Below are positions 25,831 to 34,466 of a DNA stretch of 58,937 nt, one piece after another. Position 1 is the first letter of the stretch; each line of letters opens with the position of its first letter. Both the position numbers and the translations under genes were made by a program. This DNA comes from Rhodobiaceae bacterium (GTDB taxonomy: Bacteria; Pseudomonadota; Alphaproteobacteria; Rhizobiales; JANQQB01): positions 1 through 58,937 of the forward strand of contig JANQQB010000058.1 of NCBI GenBank assembly GCA_028285165.1, in the 5' to 3' direction. The notes below the pieces were generated by a model. It saw only the letters and a program-made list of their open reading frames with translations. It searched no databases and was not told the origin of the DNA.

Positions 25831-26601
25831 ATGCTCGAACCGCTGCAGACTCTCCTGGACCTCTACGGTGTCTGGACATTGGTTCTTATCGGTCTGTTGG
25901 CGCTGATTACCTCGGCGATCCATGGCGCCACGGGCATTGCCGGTGGGTTTCTCCTGTCCGCGGCGCTGGCGCCGCTCATCGGCGTCAAGCCGATCGTGCC
26001 GCTGATTTCGGTCGCGCTTCTGATCAGCCATTCGTCACGGGCTATCCTGAACATCCGGGACATCGACGTGAAGGCGTTTTTCTGGGTTACGCTGCCGGCC
26101 GTGCCATGCATTGTCGCGGTTGCGGTTCTTTATGGTCGCATGTCGGCGAGTGCGATCGCCCTTGTGCTCGGTCTTGTGATCCTGTCGTCGATCCCGATGC
26201 GCCGCTGGGCCCAGCGCCATGCGATCCGGGCCGGGCGGAACACCCTGCACGGCGCGGGCGCGGTCTACGGTGCGCTTTCGGGCGCGTCGATCGGACCCGG
26301 CATGCTTCTGGTGCCGTTCCTGCTGGGCTACGGCCTGACCAAGGAGGCTTTTGTTGCCACGCTGGCACTGATTGCCCTGGTCACCAACATCTCGCGGGTT
26401 TCCGTATATGGCAGCACCGATCTGCTCGATCCGACCTTCGTGGCGCTCGGCATCTGTGTCGGGCTCGTCACGATTCCCGGCAACTGGATCGGCCGGTCCG
26501 TGCTGCGTCGCATGACAAATGAATCGCATGCGGGCTTCGTCGACGTTCTGACCGTGGTGGGTGCGGCGAACTTCTTCTGGCTGGCCTACCAGAATTTCTA
26601 A
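25831..26601 (+). CDS. TSUP (TauE/SafE-like) family membrane permease
   Basis: 256 residues from ATG 25831. About seven or eight membrane helices; the N-terminal half has ITSAIHGATGIAGGFLLSAALAPLIG and the second half GALSGASIGPGMLLVPFLLGYGL, the paired glycine-rich repeats of the TSUP fold. Members move sulfonates, sulfite or other small organic anions. Its place opposite a GntR regulator and next to the tcuAB-prpF operon suggests it transports the tricarboxylate handled there, a job done in Salmonella by the unrelated MFS protein TcuC. That substrate is inference. Confidence 0.85.
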   Translation: MLEPLQTLLDLYGVWTLVLIGLLALITSAIHGATGIAGGFLLSAALAPLIGVKPIVPLISVALLISHSSRAILNIRDIDVKAFFWVTLPAVPCIVAVAVLYGRMSASAIALVLGLVILSSIPMRRWAQRHAIRAGRNTLHGAGAVYGALSGASIGPGMLLVPFLLGYGLTKEAFVATLALIALVTNISRVSVYGSTDLLDPTFVALGICVGLVTIPGNWIGRSVLRRMTNESHAGFVDVLTVVGAANFFWLAYQNF

Positions 26602-26616
26602 GGTGATCTTGTGCCG

Positions 26617-27720
26617 TCAGGTCGACGGCAGGTCCGCTGCAAGGGGTTCGGGTACGTAGACCAGCCCCTCGAACAATTTGCGCGCCGTTCTCAACAAACC
26701 GGCCGATGCCATTTTAAACGTACCGTCCGCAACCCGGTAGTCGAACACGACGTCGATCTCACCGAGCGGGTGTTCGATCGCGATACGTGCCGGGACACCG
26801 TCCGGAAGCGTGGCGATGCCGTCGGCGACGGTACCCGGAGCGAGCAGGCAGGATCCGGTGCAGATTGCACCGGTCGTCGCATAGGTCGGGTGGCATTGCC
26901 ACGGCATGAAATAGCGGGCGGTTACGGCTCCGCCGGATCGTGGCGGCGCCAGGATCGCGACTTTCGGGACGACCGAGGACGTGACATCGCCGAGGCCCAT
27001 GCGCGCGCCGGCTTCGAGCCGGATCGCCTCGATCCGATCGAAAAACGCGCGGTCGGCGTCGAGCGCCTCGCGCGTTTCGGTGCCGGTGACGCCTAGGTCG
27101 GCCGCGCGGGCAATCACCATCGGCATCGCGACATCGATGCAGGTGACCTCGACGCCGTTGATCGTATCGATGGGACTGCCGGTGGGAAACAGGGCGCCGG
27201 TCTTGGAGCCGGTCACGTTCATGAAATTCAGGATGACCGGTGCGGCGGTTCCGGGTACGCCGTCGATGCGGGCGTCGCCGTCATAGCGCACCCTTCCGTC
27301 CGGCGTTTCGACAATAGCCTCGATCAGACCGCCGGTATTGACGTTGCGGATGCGGACGGCGGTTTTGTCGCCGGTCGGCTCAACGAGGCCCATTTCAAGC
27401 GCTGCCGGGCCGACACCGGCCAGGATATTGCCGCAGGAGGGGGAGAAGTCGACGCTGTCGTCATCGATACCGACCTGTCCGAAAAGGTAATCGATTTTGG
27501 CCCAGTCGTGGTCCGACGGTGAGAGAATGGCGGTTTTGCTGGTCGTCGGCTGCGCCCCGCCGATCCCGTCGACCTGGAGCGGCGAGGCGGATCCCATGGC
27601 AGCTGCGAGGACCCGGGCCATGCGGTCCCGGTCCGCGGGCAGGTGGGCTGCGTTGAAATAGGGGCCGCGCGACGTGCCGCCGCGCATAAGGATACAGGGG
27701 ATCGCGTTTGGTGCGGTCAT
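26617..27720 (-). CDS. PrpF-family isomerase (aconitate isomerase / 4-oxalomesaconate tautomerase)
   Basis: 367 residues. It opens with IPCILMRGGTSRGPYF, the PrpF signature, and has a diaminopimelate-epimerase-like double fold with FSPSCGNILAGVGPAALE (a conserved cysteine region) and KTAVRIRNVNTGG. PrpF proteins isomerise aconitate; the related GalD tautomerises 4-oxalomesaconate in gallate breakdown. In an operon with tcuA and tcuB, whose product is cis-aconitate, an aconitate-type isomerase is the better guess. The operon's last gene, it converges with the TSUP gene with only 15 bases between the stops. Confidence 0.87.
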   Translation of the reverse strand: MTAPNAIPCILMRGGTSRGPYFNAAHLPADRDRMARVLAAAMGSASPLQVDGIGGAQPTTSKTAILSPSDHDWAKIDYLFGQVGIDDDSVDFSPSCGNILAGVGPAALEMGLVEPTGDKTAVRIRNVNTGGLIEAIVETPDGRVRYDGDARIDGVPGTAAPVILNFMNVTGSKTGALFPTGSPIDTINGVEVTCIDVAMPMVIARAADLGVTGTETREALDADRAFFDRIEAIRLEAGARMGLGDVTSSVVPKVAILAPPRSGGAVTARYFMPWQCHPTYATTGAICTGSCLLAPGTVADGIATLPDGVPARIAIEHPLGEIDVVFDYRVADGTFKMASAGLLRTARKLFEGLVYVPEPLAADLPST

Positions 27721-27772
27721 GGCCGGGGCCCTCCCCGGCCAGATCTCATCGGGTTATCGCGTCCGGTCCGGA

Positions 27773-27916
27773 TCAGCGTTTTTGCGGAAAGCGATCGGCG
27801 AATTCGGCCGGCAATCCGGCAGCGATCAGATCTTCGCGGCGCGGTTTGCGGTGCGCGGAGATGGCGGTGGTCAGGTTTTGAGCGGCCCGGATACGATCGA
27901 GAAGGCGTAACATCAT
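27773..27916 (-). CDS. 47-residue small protein between tcuB and prpF
   Basis: From ATG 27916, with a second ATG directly after it and a strong AAAGGAG seven bases upstream. The sequence begins MMLRLLDRIRAAQNLTTAIS and continues through HRKPRREDLIAAGLPAEFAD to end RFPQKR. It looks like a basic N-terminal helix, a short turn and a second helix, with no signal peptide. I recognise no family with confidence; the size and basic/helical character are loosely DUF1127-like. Same strand as, and inside, the tcuAB-prpF unit (52 bases before prpF), so probably co-expressed. Confidence 0.6.
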   Translation of the reverse strand: MMLRLLDRIRAAQNLTTAISAHRKPRREDLIAAGLPAEFADRFPQKR

Positions 27917-28003
27917 GGCAGGGCTCCTTTCGGTGTTGCTGCGGTGCAGCATTTCTGTTGGTTCTCATGTAGCCCTCCTTCAGGCCGGGCGGTAGGCCCT
28001 GAT

Positions 28004-28022
28004 CGGCATGCCGGCCATGCCG
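28004..28022 (-). other. Hairpin directly after tcuB
   Basis: CGGCATG and CATGCCG pair around a five-base loop, 24 bases past the tcuB stop. No T-run follows. It may stabilise the tcuAB part of the message or attenuate read-through into the small ORF and prpF. Confidence 0.3.
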
Positions 28023-28045
28023 GTGTGCATGGCTCGGCAATCCGT

Positions 28046-29152
28046 TCATGGCGCATCCGCCTTCTGTTCGGTTGCGTGGCGCACAAGCGCCGCAAAGCGA
28101 TAGAGACCATGGACAAACTTGCCGTAGGGCATGGTCAGGAACAGCGCGAACACGACGCCGAGATGGATGGCCAGCAAGGACCCCATCGCGGCGGTGTCGC
28201 GCAGAACAAGCAGGGCCAGGCCCGTCAGACTTGTCAGGAACAGCATGGCGAGGAACGCCACATCCATACCGCCCGGCGATGCAGCCTTAAGTTCGGCGGC
28301 GCGGGTGCGCTTGGCGTGATAGAGGCCGGCCGGGCCGATCAGGAGCCCGATGCCGCCAAGCGTGCCGAGGATCACGACCGGGCTCGTGACGGGATAGGGG
28401 GCCTGCCAACCGAAAGCGTAATGATAGACGGTGCCGAGGCTGGTTGATGCCAGGCACAGGAGGAAGCCGTAGAATGTCGCGTGATGATAGAACCGGCGAT
28501 TGTCCGTCGGCGTGTCGTCCTCGTTCATGCAGCCGATACCGCCGCCGTCCAGGTTGCGCAGGCGGGCGGCGCTTGCCGCGGCTTCACGAAGCGCGGCCAG
28601 GGATACGCTGCCTCCGCCGGTCGCCCGCCAGAAGGTGCGCAGGCTCATGGCCATGGCGAGCAGCGCATAGACAAAGACGGTTCCGAACAGGGCGACCATC
28701 GTGTTGTGCGGCATCAGGGCATAAAACGCACCTTCGCCCGTCTGAACGGCAAACAGGGCGCCCGGGTCGTTGAAGGCAACGAAACCCGCAATGAACAGAG
28801 CGACCGAAAGGGCCGTCAGGAGGGCGATGATCAGCCCGTTGCGGGCAAACAGGCCGGCAAACGCACCCGGCCAAGCATACCGCGCATAACTTTCCTCGCG
28901 CAGGTCGGCAAATGCGACCGGGACATTGACGGCGAATTCATGGGGCGGTGCATATTGGCAATCGTGGTAGCAGGCACCGCAATTGTGACAGAGGTTGGCA
29001 AGGTAATCGACATCGCCGAGCCCGAACGTGCGCCGTTCCTCCATGGCGGGAAAGACGGCGCACAGCCCTTCGCAATAGCGGCAGGCATTGCAGATGCCCA
29101 TCTGCCGGGCGGCTTCGTCGGCATTGGCGCTCGCTAGATCAATTAGCGACAT
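28046..29152 (-). CDS. tcuB: Tricarballylate utilisation protein TcuB, Fe-S/membrane electron carrier
   Basis: 368 residues from ATG 29152, overlapping the tcuA stop by 14 bases. The N-terminus has two iron-sulfur cysteine clusters, CNACRYCEGLC and CHNCGACYHDCQYAPPHEFAVN, the latter a TcuB hallmark. A membrane domain of about six helices follows, with histidines suited to heme (FYHHATFYGF, GTVYHYAFGW, AIHLGVVFAL). In Salmonella TcuB reoxidises the flavin of TcuA and passes electrons to the quinone pool. Length is normal. Confidence 0.92.
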   Translation of the reverse strand: MSLIDLASANADEAARQMGICNACRYCEGLCAVFPAMEERRTFGLGDVDYLANLCHNCGACYHDCQYAPPHEFAVNVPVAFADLREESYARYAWPGAFAGLFARNGLIIALLTALSVALFIAGFVAFNDPGALFAVQTGEGAFYALMPHNTMVALFGTVFVYALLAMAMSLRTFWRATGGGSVSLAALREAAASAARLRNLDGGGIGCMNEDDTPTDNRRFYHHATFYGFLLCLASTSLGTVYHYAFGWQAPYPVTSPVVILGTLGGIGLLIGPAGLYHAKRTRAAELKAASPGGMDVAFLAMLFLTSLTGLALLVLRDTAAMGSLLAIHLGVVFALFLTMPYGKFVHGLYRFAALVRHATEQKADAP

Positions 29153-30521
29153 AGCGACCGGCCTCCCGTCCCGCAATGCGTCCGAAGACGGCGCCGATGG
29201 TCATGCCGATGCCGGCGAGATAGCCCTTGCCGAGGATGTTGCCGGCCATGATCTCGCCGGCCGCGAAGAGATTGGGCGACAGCTTGCCGTCGGTTCCGAT
29301 CATCCGGGCATCGGCGTTCACCTTGACCCCGAGGTAGGTGAAGGTGATGCCGGGCCGCAGCAGATAGCCGTAATAAGGCGGCGTATCGATCGGCCGCGCC
29401 CAATGGGATTTCGGCGGGTCGAGGCCCTCGGTGGTGCACGTGTCGTGAACGGTATGGTCGAAGGCGCCGGGCCGGCAGGCGGCGTTGAAGTCGGCGACGG
29501 TCCCGGCAAGCGCCGCCGGATCGAGACCCATGGTTTCGGCCAATGCCTCCAGCGTGTCGGCGCGCTCGGGTGGAAACACCGACGGCATGAACAGGTCGAT
29601 CGCCTTGGAATCGATGATGACGTAGCCGACCTGATCCGGCTGGTCGGCCACCAGTCGACCCCAGATCGCATAGCGTTTCGGCCAGAAATCCTCGCCTTCG
29701 TCGTAAAACCGTCGGCCCTCGGCATTGACGACGATGCCGAAGGGCACGCAGTCGAGACGGGTGACGATGCCGCCGTCGAATTTCGGCGCGCGCCCGTCAA
29801 TGGCCACCGCATGGCATTGCTTGGGGTCGCCGACCGGCTGCAAGCCCTTGTCGAGCAGGAGCCGCAGCACACCGCCCCTGTTGTAAGGCGTGCCGCGGAT
29901 CAGGAAGTTCTCCGCCGCGTCTCCCCAGGCCTCCTTCAGCCAGTCGATATTGGCCTCAAAGCCGCCGGCCGCCGCGACGAAGGCCCGTCCGGGCATGTAA
30001 TCCGACCGGTCGCCGTGGCGGACCTGAGCGCCCAGAAAAAAGCCGTCCTCAATGAACAGGTCGACGATCTCCGCATCGTAGAGCACCGATACACCAAGCG
30101 CTTCGGCCGCCCTGTACAGACCGTTCAGAAGGGCCTTGCCGCCGCCCAGAAAGAAGGCGTTGGTGCGTCCGAGCGATAGGGTGCCGCCGAGCGAGGGCTG
30201 GAAGCGGACACCATGCGCCTCCATCCAGTCCCAGAGCGTTTTCGATTCCTCAAGGGTCAGGTGTGCAAGCTCCCGATCGGTCTCGCCGCCGGTTACGCGC
30301 AAGAGGTCTTCCATGAACTCATCGACCGGATAAGGGCCCGTCAGGATGCCGTTGCCCTCGTCATGGGCGCAGCGCAGGTTTCGCGTGTGCCGCGTGTTGC
30401 CGCCGCGCATCGGCTTGGGCGCGGCCTCGACCACAAGAACCCGGGCGCCTTCCCGGCGCGCCATGATCGCGGCGCACAGGGCCGCGTTGCCGCCGCCGGC
30501 GATGATGACGTCGTAATCCAC
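29139..30521 (-). CDS. tcuA: FAD-dependent tricarballylate dehydrogenase TcuA
   Basis: 460 residues from GTG 30521, chosen because CTAGGAGG sits just upstream and the fold begins at once (DYDVIIAGGGNAALCAAIMAR). Other family blocks are RGGNTRHTRNLRCAHD, GGTLSLGRTNAFFLGGGKAL, VAAAGGFEANIDWL and, near the end, LFAAGEIMAGNILGKGYLAGIGMTIG. It is a fumarate-reductase-type flavoprotein; TcuA oxidises tricarballylate to cis-aconitate. TcuB follows with overlapping frames. A 22-base operator-like palindrome lies 12 bases before the start. Confidence 0.92.
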   Translation of the reverse strand: MDYDVIIAGGGNAALCAAIMARREGARVLVVEAAPKPMRGGNTRHTRNLRCAHDEGNGILTGPYPVDEFMEDLLRVTGGETDRELAHLTLEESKTLWDWMEAHGVRFQPSLGGTLSLGRTNAFFLGGGKALLNGLYRAAEALGVSVLYDAEIVDLFIEDGFFLGAQVRHGDRSDYMPGRAFVAAAGGFEANIDWLKEAWGDAAENFLIRGTPYNRGGVLRLLLDKGLQPVGDPKQCHAVAIDGRAPKFDGGIVTRLDCVPFGIVVNAEGRRFYDEGEDFWPKRYAIWGRLVADQPDQVGYVIIDSKAIDLFMPSVFPPERADTLEALAETMGLDPAALAGTVADFNAACRPGAFDHTVHDTCTTEGLDPPKSHWARPIDTPPYYGYLLRPGITFTYLGVKVNADARMIGTDGKLSPNLFAAGEIMAGNILGKGYLAGIGMTIGAVFGRIAGREAGRYVAN

Positions 30522-30533
30522 GTGGCCTCCTAG

Positions 30534-30555
30534 ATTGTATGCAATTGTGTACAAT
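30534..30555. promoter_or_regulatory. GntR operator candidate B in front of tcuA
   Basis: ATTGTA-N2-CAATTG-N2-TACAAT: 18 of 22 positions are symmetric. Inside it, TGTATGC-AATT-GTGTACA has the same TGTATRC-N4-GTRTRCA plan as the site in the gntR/TSUP promoter, and the octamer TGTATGCA occurs in both. It lies immediately upstream of the tcuA ribosome-binding site, ideal for repression. Confidence 0.65.
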
Positions 30556-30617
30556 AAGAAGGCACGCAAATCAAGCCCTCCGGGAAAGAGGTCCCGGATT
30601 TTCTTTCGGCGCTGGTT

Positions 30618-31208
30618 TCAGGATGCGGCGGGAGCGATATCGCGGCCGATCGTGTGGAATTCGGTGTTCGGACGGGCGGAAGCCATGTTGGCCAGCCGAT
30701 TGCCCATGGCAAAAAACGCGGCGATCGCGCCGATGTCCCAGATTTCGTCTTCGGTGAATCCGGCCTCGGCGAGCCGGTCGAAGTCAGCCTCTTCCAGCGT
30801 GTGAGAGGCTGAAGTGACCTTAAGCGCGTGATCGAGCATGGCCCGATGCCGCGGCGAAAGGTTTGCTTTGCGATAGTTCACCGCGATCGTGTCGGCAATC
30901 AGCGGATCCCGCGCCCGGACCCGCAGGATGGCGCCGTGGGCGATCACGCAATACTGGCAATTGTTGTGGCTCGAAGTGGCGACCACGATCATTTCGCGTT
31001 CCGCCTTCGTCAGCCCCTCGTCCTTTTCCATCAACGCGTCGTGGTAGGCGAGGAAGGCGCGGAATTCGGCGGGCCGATAGGCGAATGTCAGGAAAATATT
31101 CGGGATGAACCCGGCCTTTTCCTGAACCGCCCGCAACCGGTCTGCAATGTCGGGCGGCAGGTCGTCCAGGTCGGGAACGGGAAAGCGGCTGATCGTCGGA
31201 TCGGACAT
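30618..31208 (-). CDS. AhpD-like / carboxymuconolactone decarboxylase family peroxidase-related protein
   Basis: 196 residues. An all-helical AhpD/CMD fold with the redox motif in SSHNNCQYCVIAHGAI (C-x-x-C followed by His). The opening FPVPDLDDLPPDIADRLRAVQEKAGFIPNIFLTFAYRP matches the uncharacterised peroxidase-related branch, not true carboxymuconolactone decarboxylase. Likely a cytoplasmic disulfide-based peroxide or alkyl-peroxide reductase component. It is 97 bases upstream of tcuA on the same strand, but the operator between them suggests separate transcription. Confidence 0.85.
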   Translation of the reverse strand: MSDPTISRFPVPDLDDLPPDIADRLRAVQEKAGFIPNIFLTFAYRPAEFRAFLAYHDALMEKDEGLTKAEREMIVVATSSHNNCQYCVIAHGAILRVRARDPLIADTIAVNYRKANLSPRHRAMLDHALKVTSASHTLEEADFDRLAEAGFTEDEIWDIGAIAAFFAMGNRLANMASARPNTEFHTIGRDIAPAAS

Positions 31209-31327
31209 GGCGGCGTCTCCATCGGCAAGGGCGGGCCGATGCTAACAAGCACGCAAACAATGGGAAACCGACCCCATCGGAATCCCGCGGCCTAAAGCGC
31301 CTTGGGATCCCGACGGCGATCGAGGGA

Positions 31328-32377
31328 CTAGCCCGCCAGCACGTGCCGGCCGAGACTGCGATCCAGATCGTGATAGATCGTGTGCAGGTGCTGGGCTTCG
31401 CGATCCACCGTGCCGAGTTCGATCAGGAAGGTCGGGCCGGAAACCCGGTAATAGAACGGCTCGCGTTCCCGGTTCGATCCGGCCCAGGCGAAATGAACCG
31501 CATTGCGGTCGCCGGTGCGGATGCGGGTGCGCTGATTGTCGGCGATCGAATAGCCGAGATGGTCGACGGCGTAGGTCTCGACAAGCGCCCACAAAAGGTC
31601 CGTCTGCCCGGCCGTCAGATCGGCTGCCGGCACGCCTTCGAGCGCCGTCAGACTGTCTTCGCGGCCGGCGGCGGTGCGGATGTTGCGATACGCCCTGTCC
31701 GAAATCAGGGCATGGCGCGCCGATGCGCCTTCCAGGTCGGCGAACAGCGTGCGAGCCAGCGTTTCCTCGTCGGTCAACGCCACCATGCCACGCCGCTCGC
31801 CGGTCTCCACCGCGTTCGGATTGCAGGAAAACGACGACGGCGTCACGGCGATCAGGGCGTCGCCCATGAACGTCGCCGTGGCGGTCAGGTGGTGCCCTTC
31901 AAACCGGAAGGCCCAGGGGCTTTCGGCTCCGGGTTCTCCGAAGACTGCAAAGGAAAAGTTCTCGCTCGAACGCCTTGAATCGCCACGTGCCGCAAGCACG
32001 TCCTGCAGGTGCATGACCCGATCCGCCTTTTCCAGTCCGTGCGCGGAAAACACCGAACCCAGCAACCCATAGGCCGCTTCTTTCTGGGTTTCCGTCATCT
32101 CACGCAGCGGCACGCCCGGCTTGATCAGGTTCAGGCCGAAATAGTTCCACGTGCGCCAGGTCGGCGACCCGAGTTCGAATTGCGCCTTGGCCCGCAGGTC
32201 CTCGTCCAAAGCGGAAAGGAACGCCGAGACCCGCGTGCGCGCCTCCGGCACGACGGCGATCGTCGCCTCCGGGTCCGCCGAAGCCGCAAAGGCCGGTCGG
32301 ACCAACACACTTGCCGCCGCGCCGGCGAGCACCGAGCGGCGCGTCAAATCCCATGAAGCCACCGTGCTTCTCCTCAT
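31328..32377 (-). CDS. Tat-exported DUF3500 protein
   Basis: 349 residues if started at ATG 32377 (an ATG at 32410 is also open; neither has a clear ribosome-binding site). The N-terminus has TRRSVLAGAAASVLVRPAFA, a twin-arginine signal with an AxA cleavage site. The mature protein shows DUF3500 blocks such as WRTWNYFGLNLIKPGVPLREMT, SFAVFGEPG, WAFRFEGHHLTATATFMGD and HFAWAGSNREREPFYYRVSGPTFLIE. Function is unknown for the family; export in a folded state suggests a periplasmic or secreted enzyme. Confidence 0.82.
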   Translation of the reverse strand: MRRSTVASWDLTRRSVLAGAAASVLVRPAFAASADPEATIAVVPEARTRVSAFLSALDEDLRAKAQFELGSPTWRTWNYFGLNLIKPGVPLREMTETQKEAAYGLLGSVFSAHGLEKADRVMHLQDVLAARGDSRRSSENFSFAVFGEPGAESPWAFRFEGHHLTATATFMGDALIAVTPSSFSCNPNAVETGERRGMVALTDEETLARTLFADLEGASARHALISDRAYRNIRTAAGREDSLTALEGVPAADLTAGQTDLLWALVETYAVDHLGYSIADNQRTRIRTGDRNAVHFAWAGSNREREPFYYRVSGPTFLIELGTVDREAQHLHTIYHDLDRSLGRHVLAG

Positions 32378-32519
32378 GATGGTGGGGGTAACCGGTCCTG
32401 AGGCCGCCATGGCGCAGGCCGGATTTGCGAACAGATATTGGGTTAGGCCGGCGTGAAATCACCCCGTCGCGATACGCGTTGCCCGATTCTCGCAATCACT
32501 TCAACGTGACGAAACCGGT

Positions 32520-32544
32520 TTTGCCGACCCTTGTGTCGGGCAAA
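32520..32544 (-). terminator. Hairpin after the aminotransferase gene
   Basis: TTTGCCGAC pairs with GTCGGGCAAA (one bulged base) around a six-base loop, 30 bases beyond the aminotransferase stop on the minus strand. The tail after it is only moderately T-rich (CCGGTTTCG), so termination is likely but not certain. Confidence 0.5.
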
Positions 32545-32574
32545 CGGGGTCAGGACTCCTGAGAGCCGTCCGTC

Positions 32575-33936
32575 TCACGCCGCCGCCAAGTGACCGTCGG
32601 AATGCAGGTCCGAGACCACGGCGCGCAGGGTATCGGCAAGGCGGGTTTCGAGTTCGCCGAGCACGGTTTCGTCGATCGTCAGCGGCGGGCTGATCATCAC
32701 CCATTCCCCGAACACCCCCCGACTGGTGCGCCGTGCATAGACGATGAGGCCGTTCTGCATGGCGGCCCGTCCCAGCCGGCGGGTGATGTCCACCTCAAGC
32801 GGGAACAGGGCCTTGGTTGCCTTGTCGGCGACGAGTTCGATCGCCATCAGCAAACCCTTGCCGCGGACGTTCCCGACGATCGGGCTCGACGCGGCCACCC
32901 GTTCCAGGGCGGCGGTCAAGGCGTCTCCCATGCGCGCGGCGTTTTCGATCAGGCCGAGCCTCCTGGTTTCGTCAAGCACGGCAACGCCCGCGGCACAGCT
33001 CAATGGGTTGGCGACATACGTATGGCCGTGCAGGAATCCGCCCGATGCGGCGATTTCCTCGACCATGGACCGCGACGCCATCATGACGCCGAGCGGGGCA
33101 TAGCCGGCGCTCAGCCCCTTGGCGAGACCGACAATGTCCGGTCGGGCGTCGGACCAGTGATCGGCGGCCAGGAACCGGCCCGTGCGGCCGGCGCCGCTCA
33201 TGATCTCGTCGAAGATCAGAAACAGGCCGTACCGGTCGCACAGGGCGCGCAGGCGTCGGTAATAGGCGCCGTCCGACACAAGCGCCCCGGTCGCGAGCCC
33301 TCCGACGGGTTCCACAATGACCGCCAGGCAGGTGTCGGGGCCTTCCGACAGGATCTGCTGTTCCAGGATGTCCAGCGTGCGGTCGGGCCAGGCCTCGGCC
33401 GTCTCGCCGTCGGGCACGCGATACGTGAACGGGGCCGGAAATTTCGGCATTGGTGCCATCATCGGACCGAACACCGCCTCGGCCTCGTCGTCGCCCGTCA
33501 CGGAAAGCGCGCCGAGCGTCGAGCCATGGTAGGACGGATTGCGGGCGAGCACTTTCCAGCGGCCGGTCTCGCCGCGGGTCACGGCGACCTGGCGGGCGAA
33601 TTTCAGGCAGGTCTCGATGGCCTCCGAGCCGCCGGCCGTCGGGAAGCAGGCATCGAGACCCGGGCCGCAGAGCGCCGCCAGTTTCTCGGCGAGTTCGGCA
33701 TTCGCATCGCTGATGAAGGCGGTCCGCGACGCGAAGGCACAGGCGTCGAGCTGGCGTTTCATCGCATCGATGACACGGGTATTGCCATGGCCGATATTGG
33801 TGACAACGGGACCGCTCGCGGCATCGAGATAGCGGCGTCCGTCCGTGTCCCAAAGGTAGGGGCCGTCGGCGCGAGCGATCCGCGGCAGGGGCGGCGAGCC
33901 CGGCGGGAAGTAGAAGGACTGGACGGGGTTCGTCAC
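32575..33936 (-). CDS. Class III (omega-type) PLP-dependent aminotransferase
   Basis: 453 residues from GTG 33936, which follows GAGGAGC at proper spacing and overlaps the upstream stop (GTGA). Fold-type I landmarks: YLDAASGPVVTNIGHGN, PTAGGSEAIETCLKFAR, the PLP aspartate in IFDEIMSGAGRTGRF, and the Schiff-base lysine in IVGLAKGLSAGYAPLG. It transfers an amino group between an omega-amino or amine substrate and a keto acid; the substrate is not readable. Translation is coupled to the upstream acetyltransferase, hinting at joint action on an amine. Confidence 0.9.
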   Translation of the reverse strand: MTNPVQSFYFPPGSPPLPRIARADGPYLWDTDGRRYLDAASGPVVTNIGHGNTRVIDAMKRQLDACAFASRTAFISDANAELAEKLAALCGPGLDACFPTAGGSEAIETCLKFARQVAVTRGETGRWKVLARNPSYHGSTLGALSVTGDDEAEAVFGPMMAPMPKFPAPFTYRVPDGETAEAWPDRTLDILEQQILSEGPDTCLAVIVEPVGGLATGALVSDGAYYRRLRALCDRYGLFLIFDEIMSGAGRTGRFLAADHWSDARPDIVGLAKGLSAGYAPLGVMMASRSMVEEIAASGGFLHGHTYVANPLSCAAGVAVLDETRRLGLIENAARMGDALTAALERVAASSPIVGNVRGKGLLMAIELVADKATKALFPLEVDITRRLGRAAMQNGLIVYARRTSRGVFGEWVMISPPLTIDETVLGELETRLADTLRAVVSDLHSDGHLAAA

Positions 33937-34466
33937 GGCGTGGGCTCCTCGGTCAAACGGTCGAATGCGCTGTCGGCAATCTGACAAATGATCTCGTCGT
34001 CGCGTTCCTGCATGCCGATCCGACGATAAAAGGACCGGCCGGCAGCATTCGCGACGGCGACCGACAGGCGCAGATGCGTGCACCCGGCGCGCTTGCCGAA
34101 CTGGGCGGCGGCCGAGAGCAGATGTCGCCCGTACCCCATTCCGCGGCATGCTTCAATGACATGCAGGTCCTGGACGTACAGTCCGGGCTTTCCGCGCCAG
34201 CTCGAAAACGTTCTGAAAAACAGCGTCATGCCAACCGGTTTCGCATTGATCTCGGCCAGGATCACATGAAAGGCCGGGTTCGCGCTAAATCCGCCTTTCG
34301 CCAGATCTTCTTCCGTTGCCCGGAAGGCTTCGGTTTCATTCAGCGCAACGGCGAGATCGGTCAGCAGCGCATGGACTGCCGGCACGTCGTCGCGACCGGC
34401 AAGACGGGTTGTCGGCACCGTTCGTCCGGCAGGCGGCGCGGGATTCGATGAATCAGGCAGGTTCAT
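33933..34466 (-). CDS. GNAT-family N-acetyltransferase
   Basis: 177 residues from ATG 34466. The GNAT core is visible: FFRTFSSWRGKPGLYVQDLHVIEACRGMGYGRHLLSAAAQFGKRAGC, with the acetyl-CoA pyrophosphate loop RGMGYG, then LSVAVANAAGRSFYRRIGM. The layout resembles diamine/thialysine acetyltransferases. Its stop overlaps the GTG of the aminotransferase, so the pair likely processes the same amine or amino acid. Acceptor unknown. Confidence 0.88.
   Translation of the reverse strand: MNLPDSSNPAPPAGRTVPTTRLAGRDDVPAVHALLTDLAVALNETEAFRATEEDLAKGGFSANPAFHVILAEINAKPVGMTLFFRTFSSWRGKPGLYVQDLHVIEACRGMGYGRHLLSAAAQFGKRAGCTHLRLSVAVANAAGRSFYRRIGMQERDDEIICQIADSAFDRLTEEPTP

Noticed and set aside
31277-31313. Imperfect inverted repeat between the AhpD-like and DUF3500 genes.
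   Set aside because: Seventeen-base loop, a mismatch and no T-run; not convincing as a terminator.
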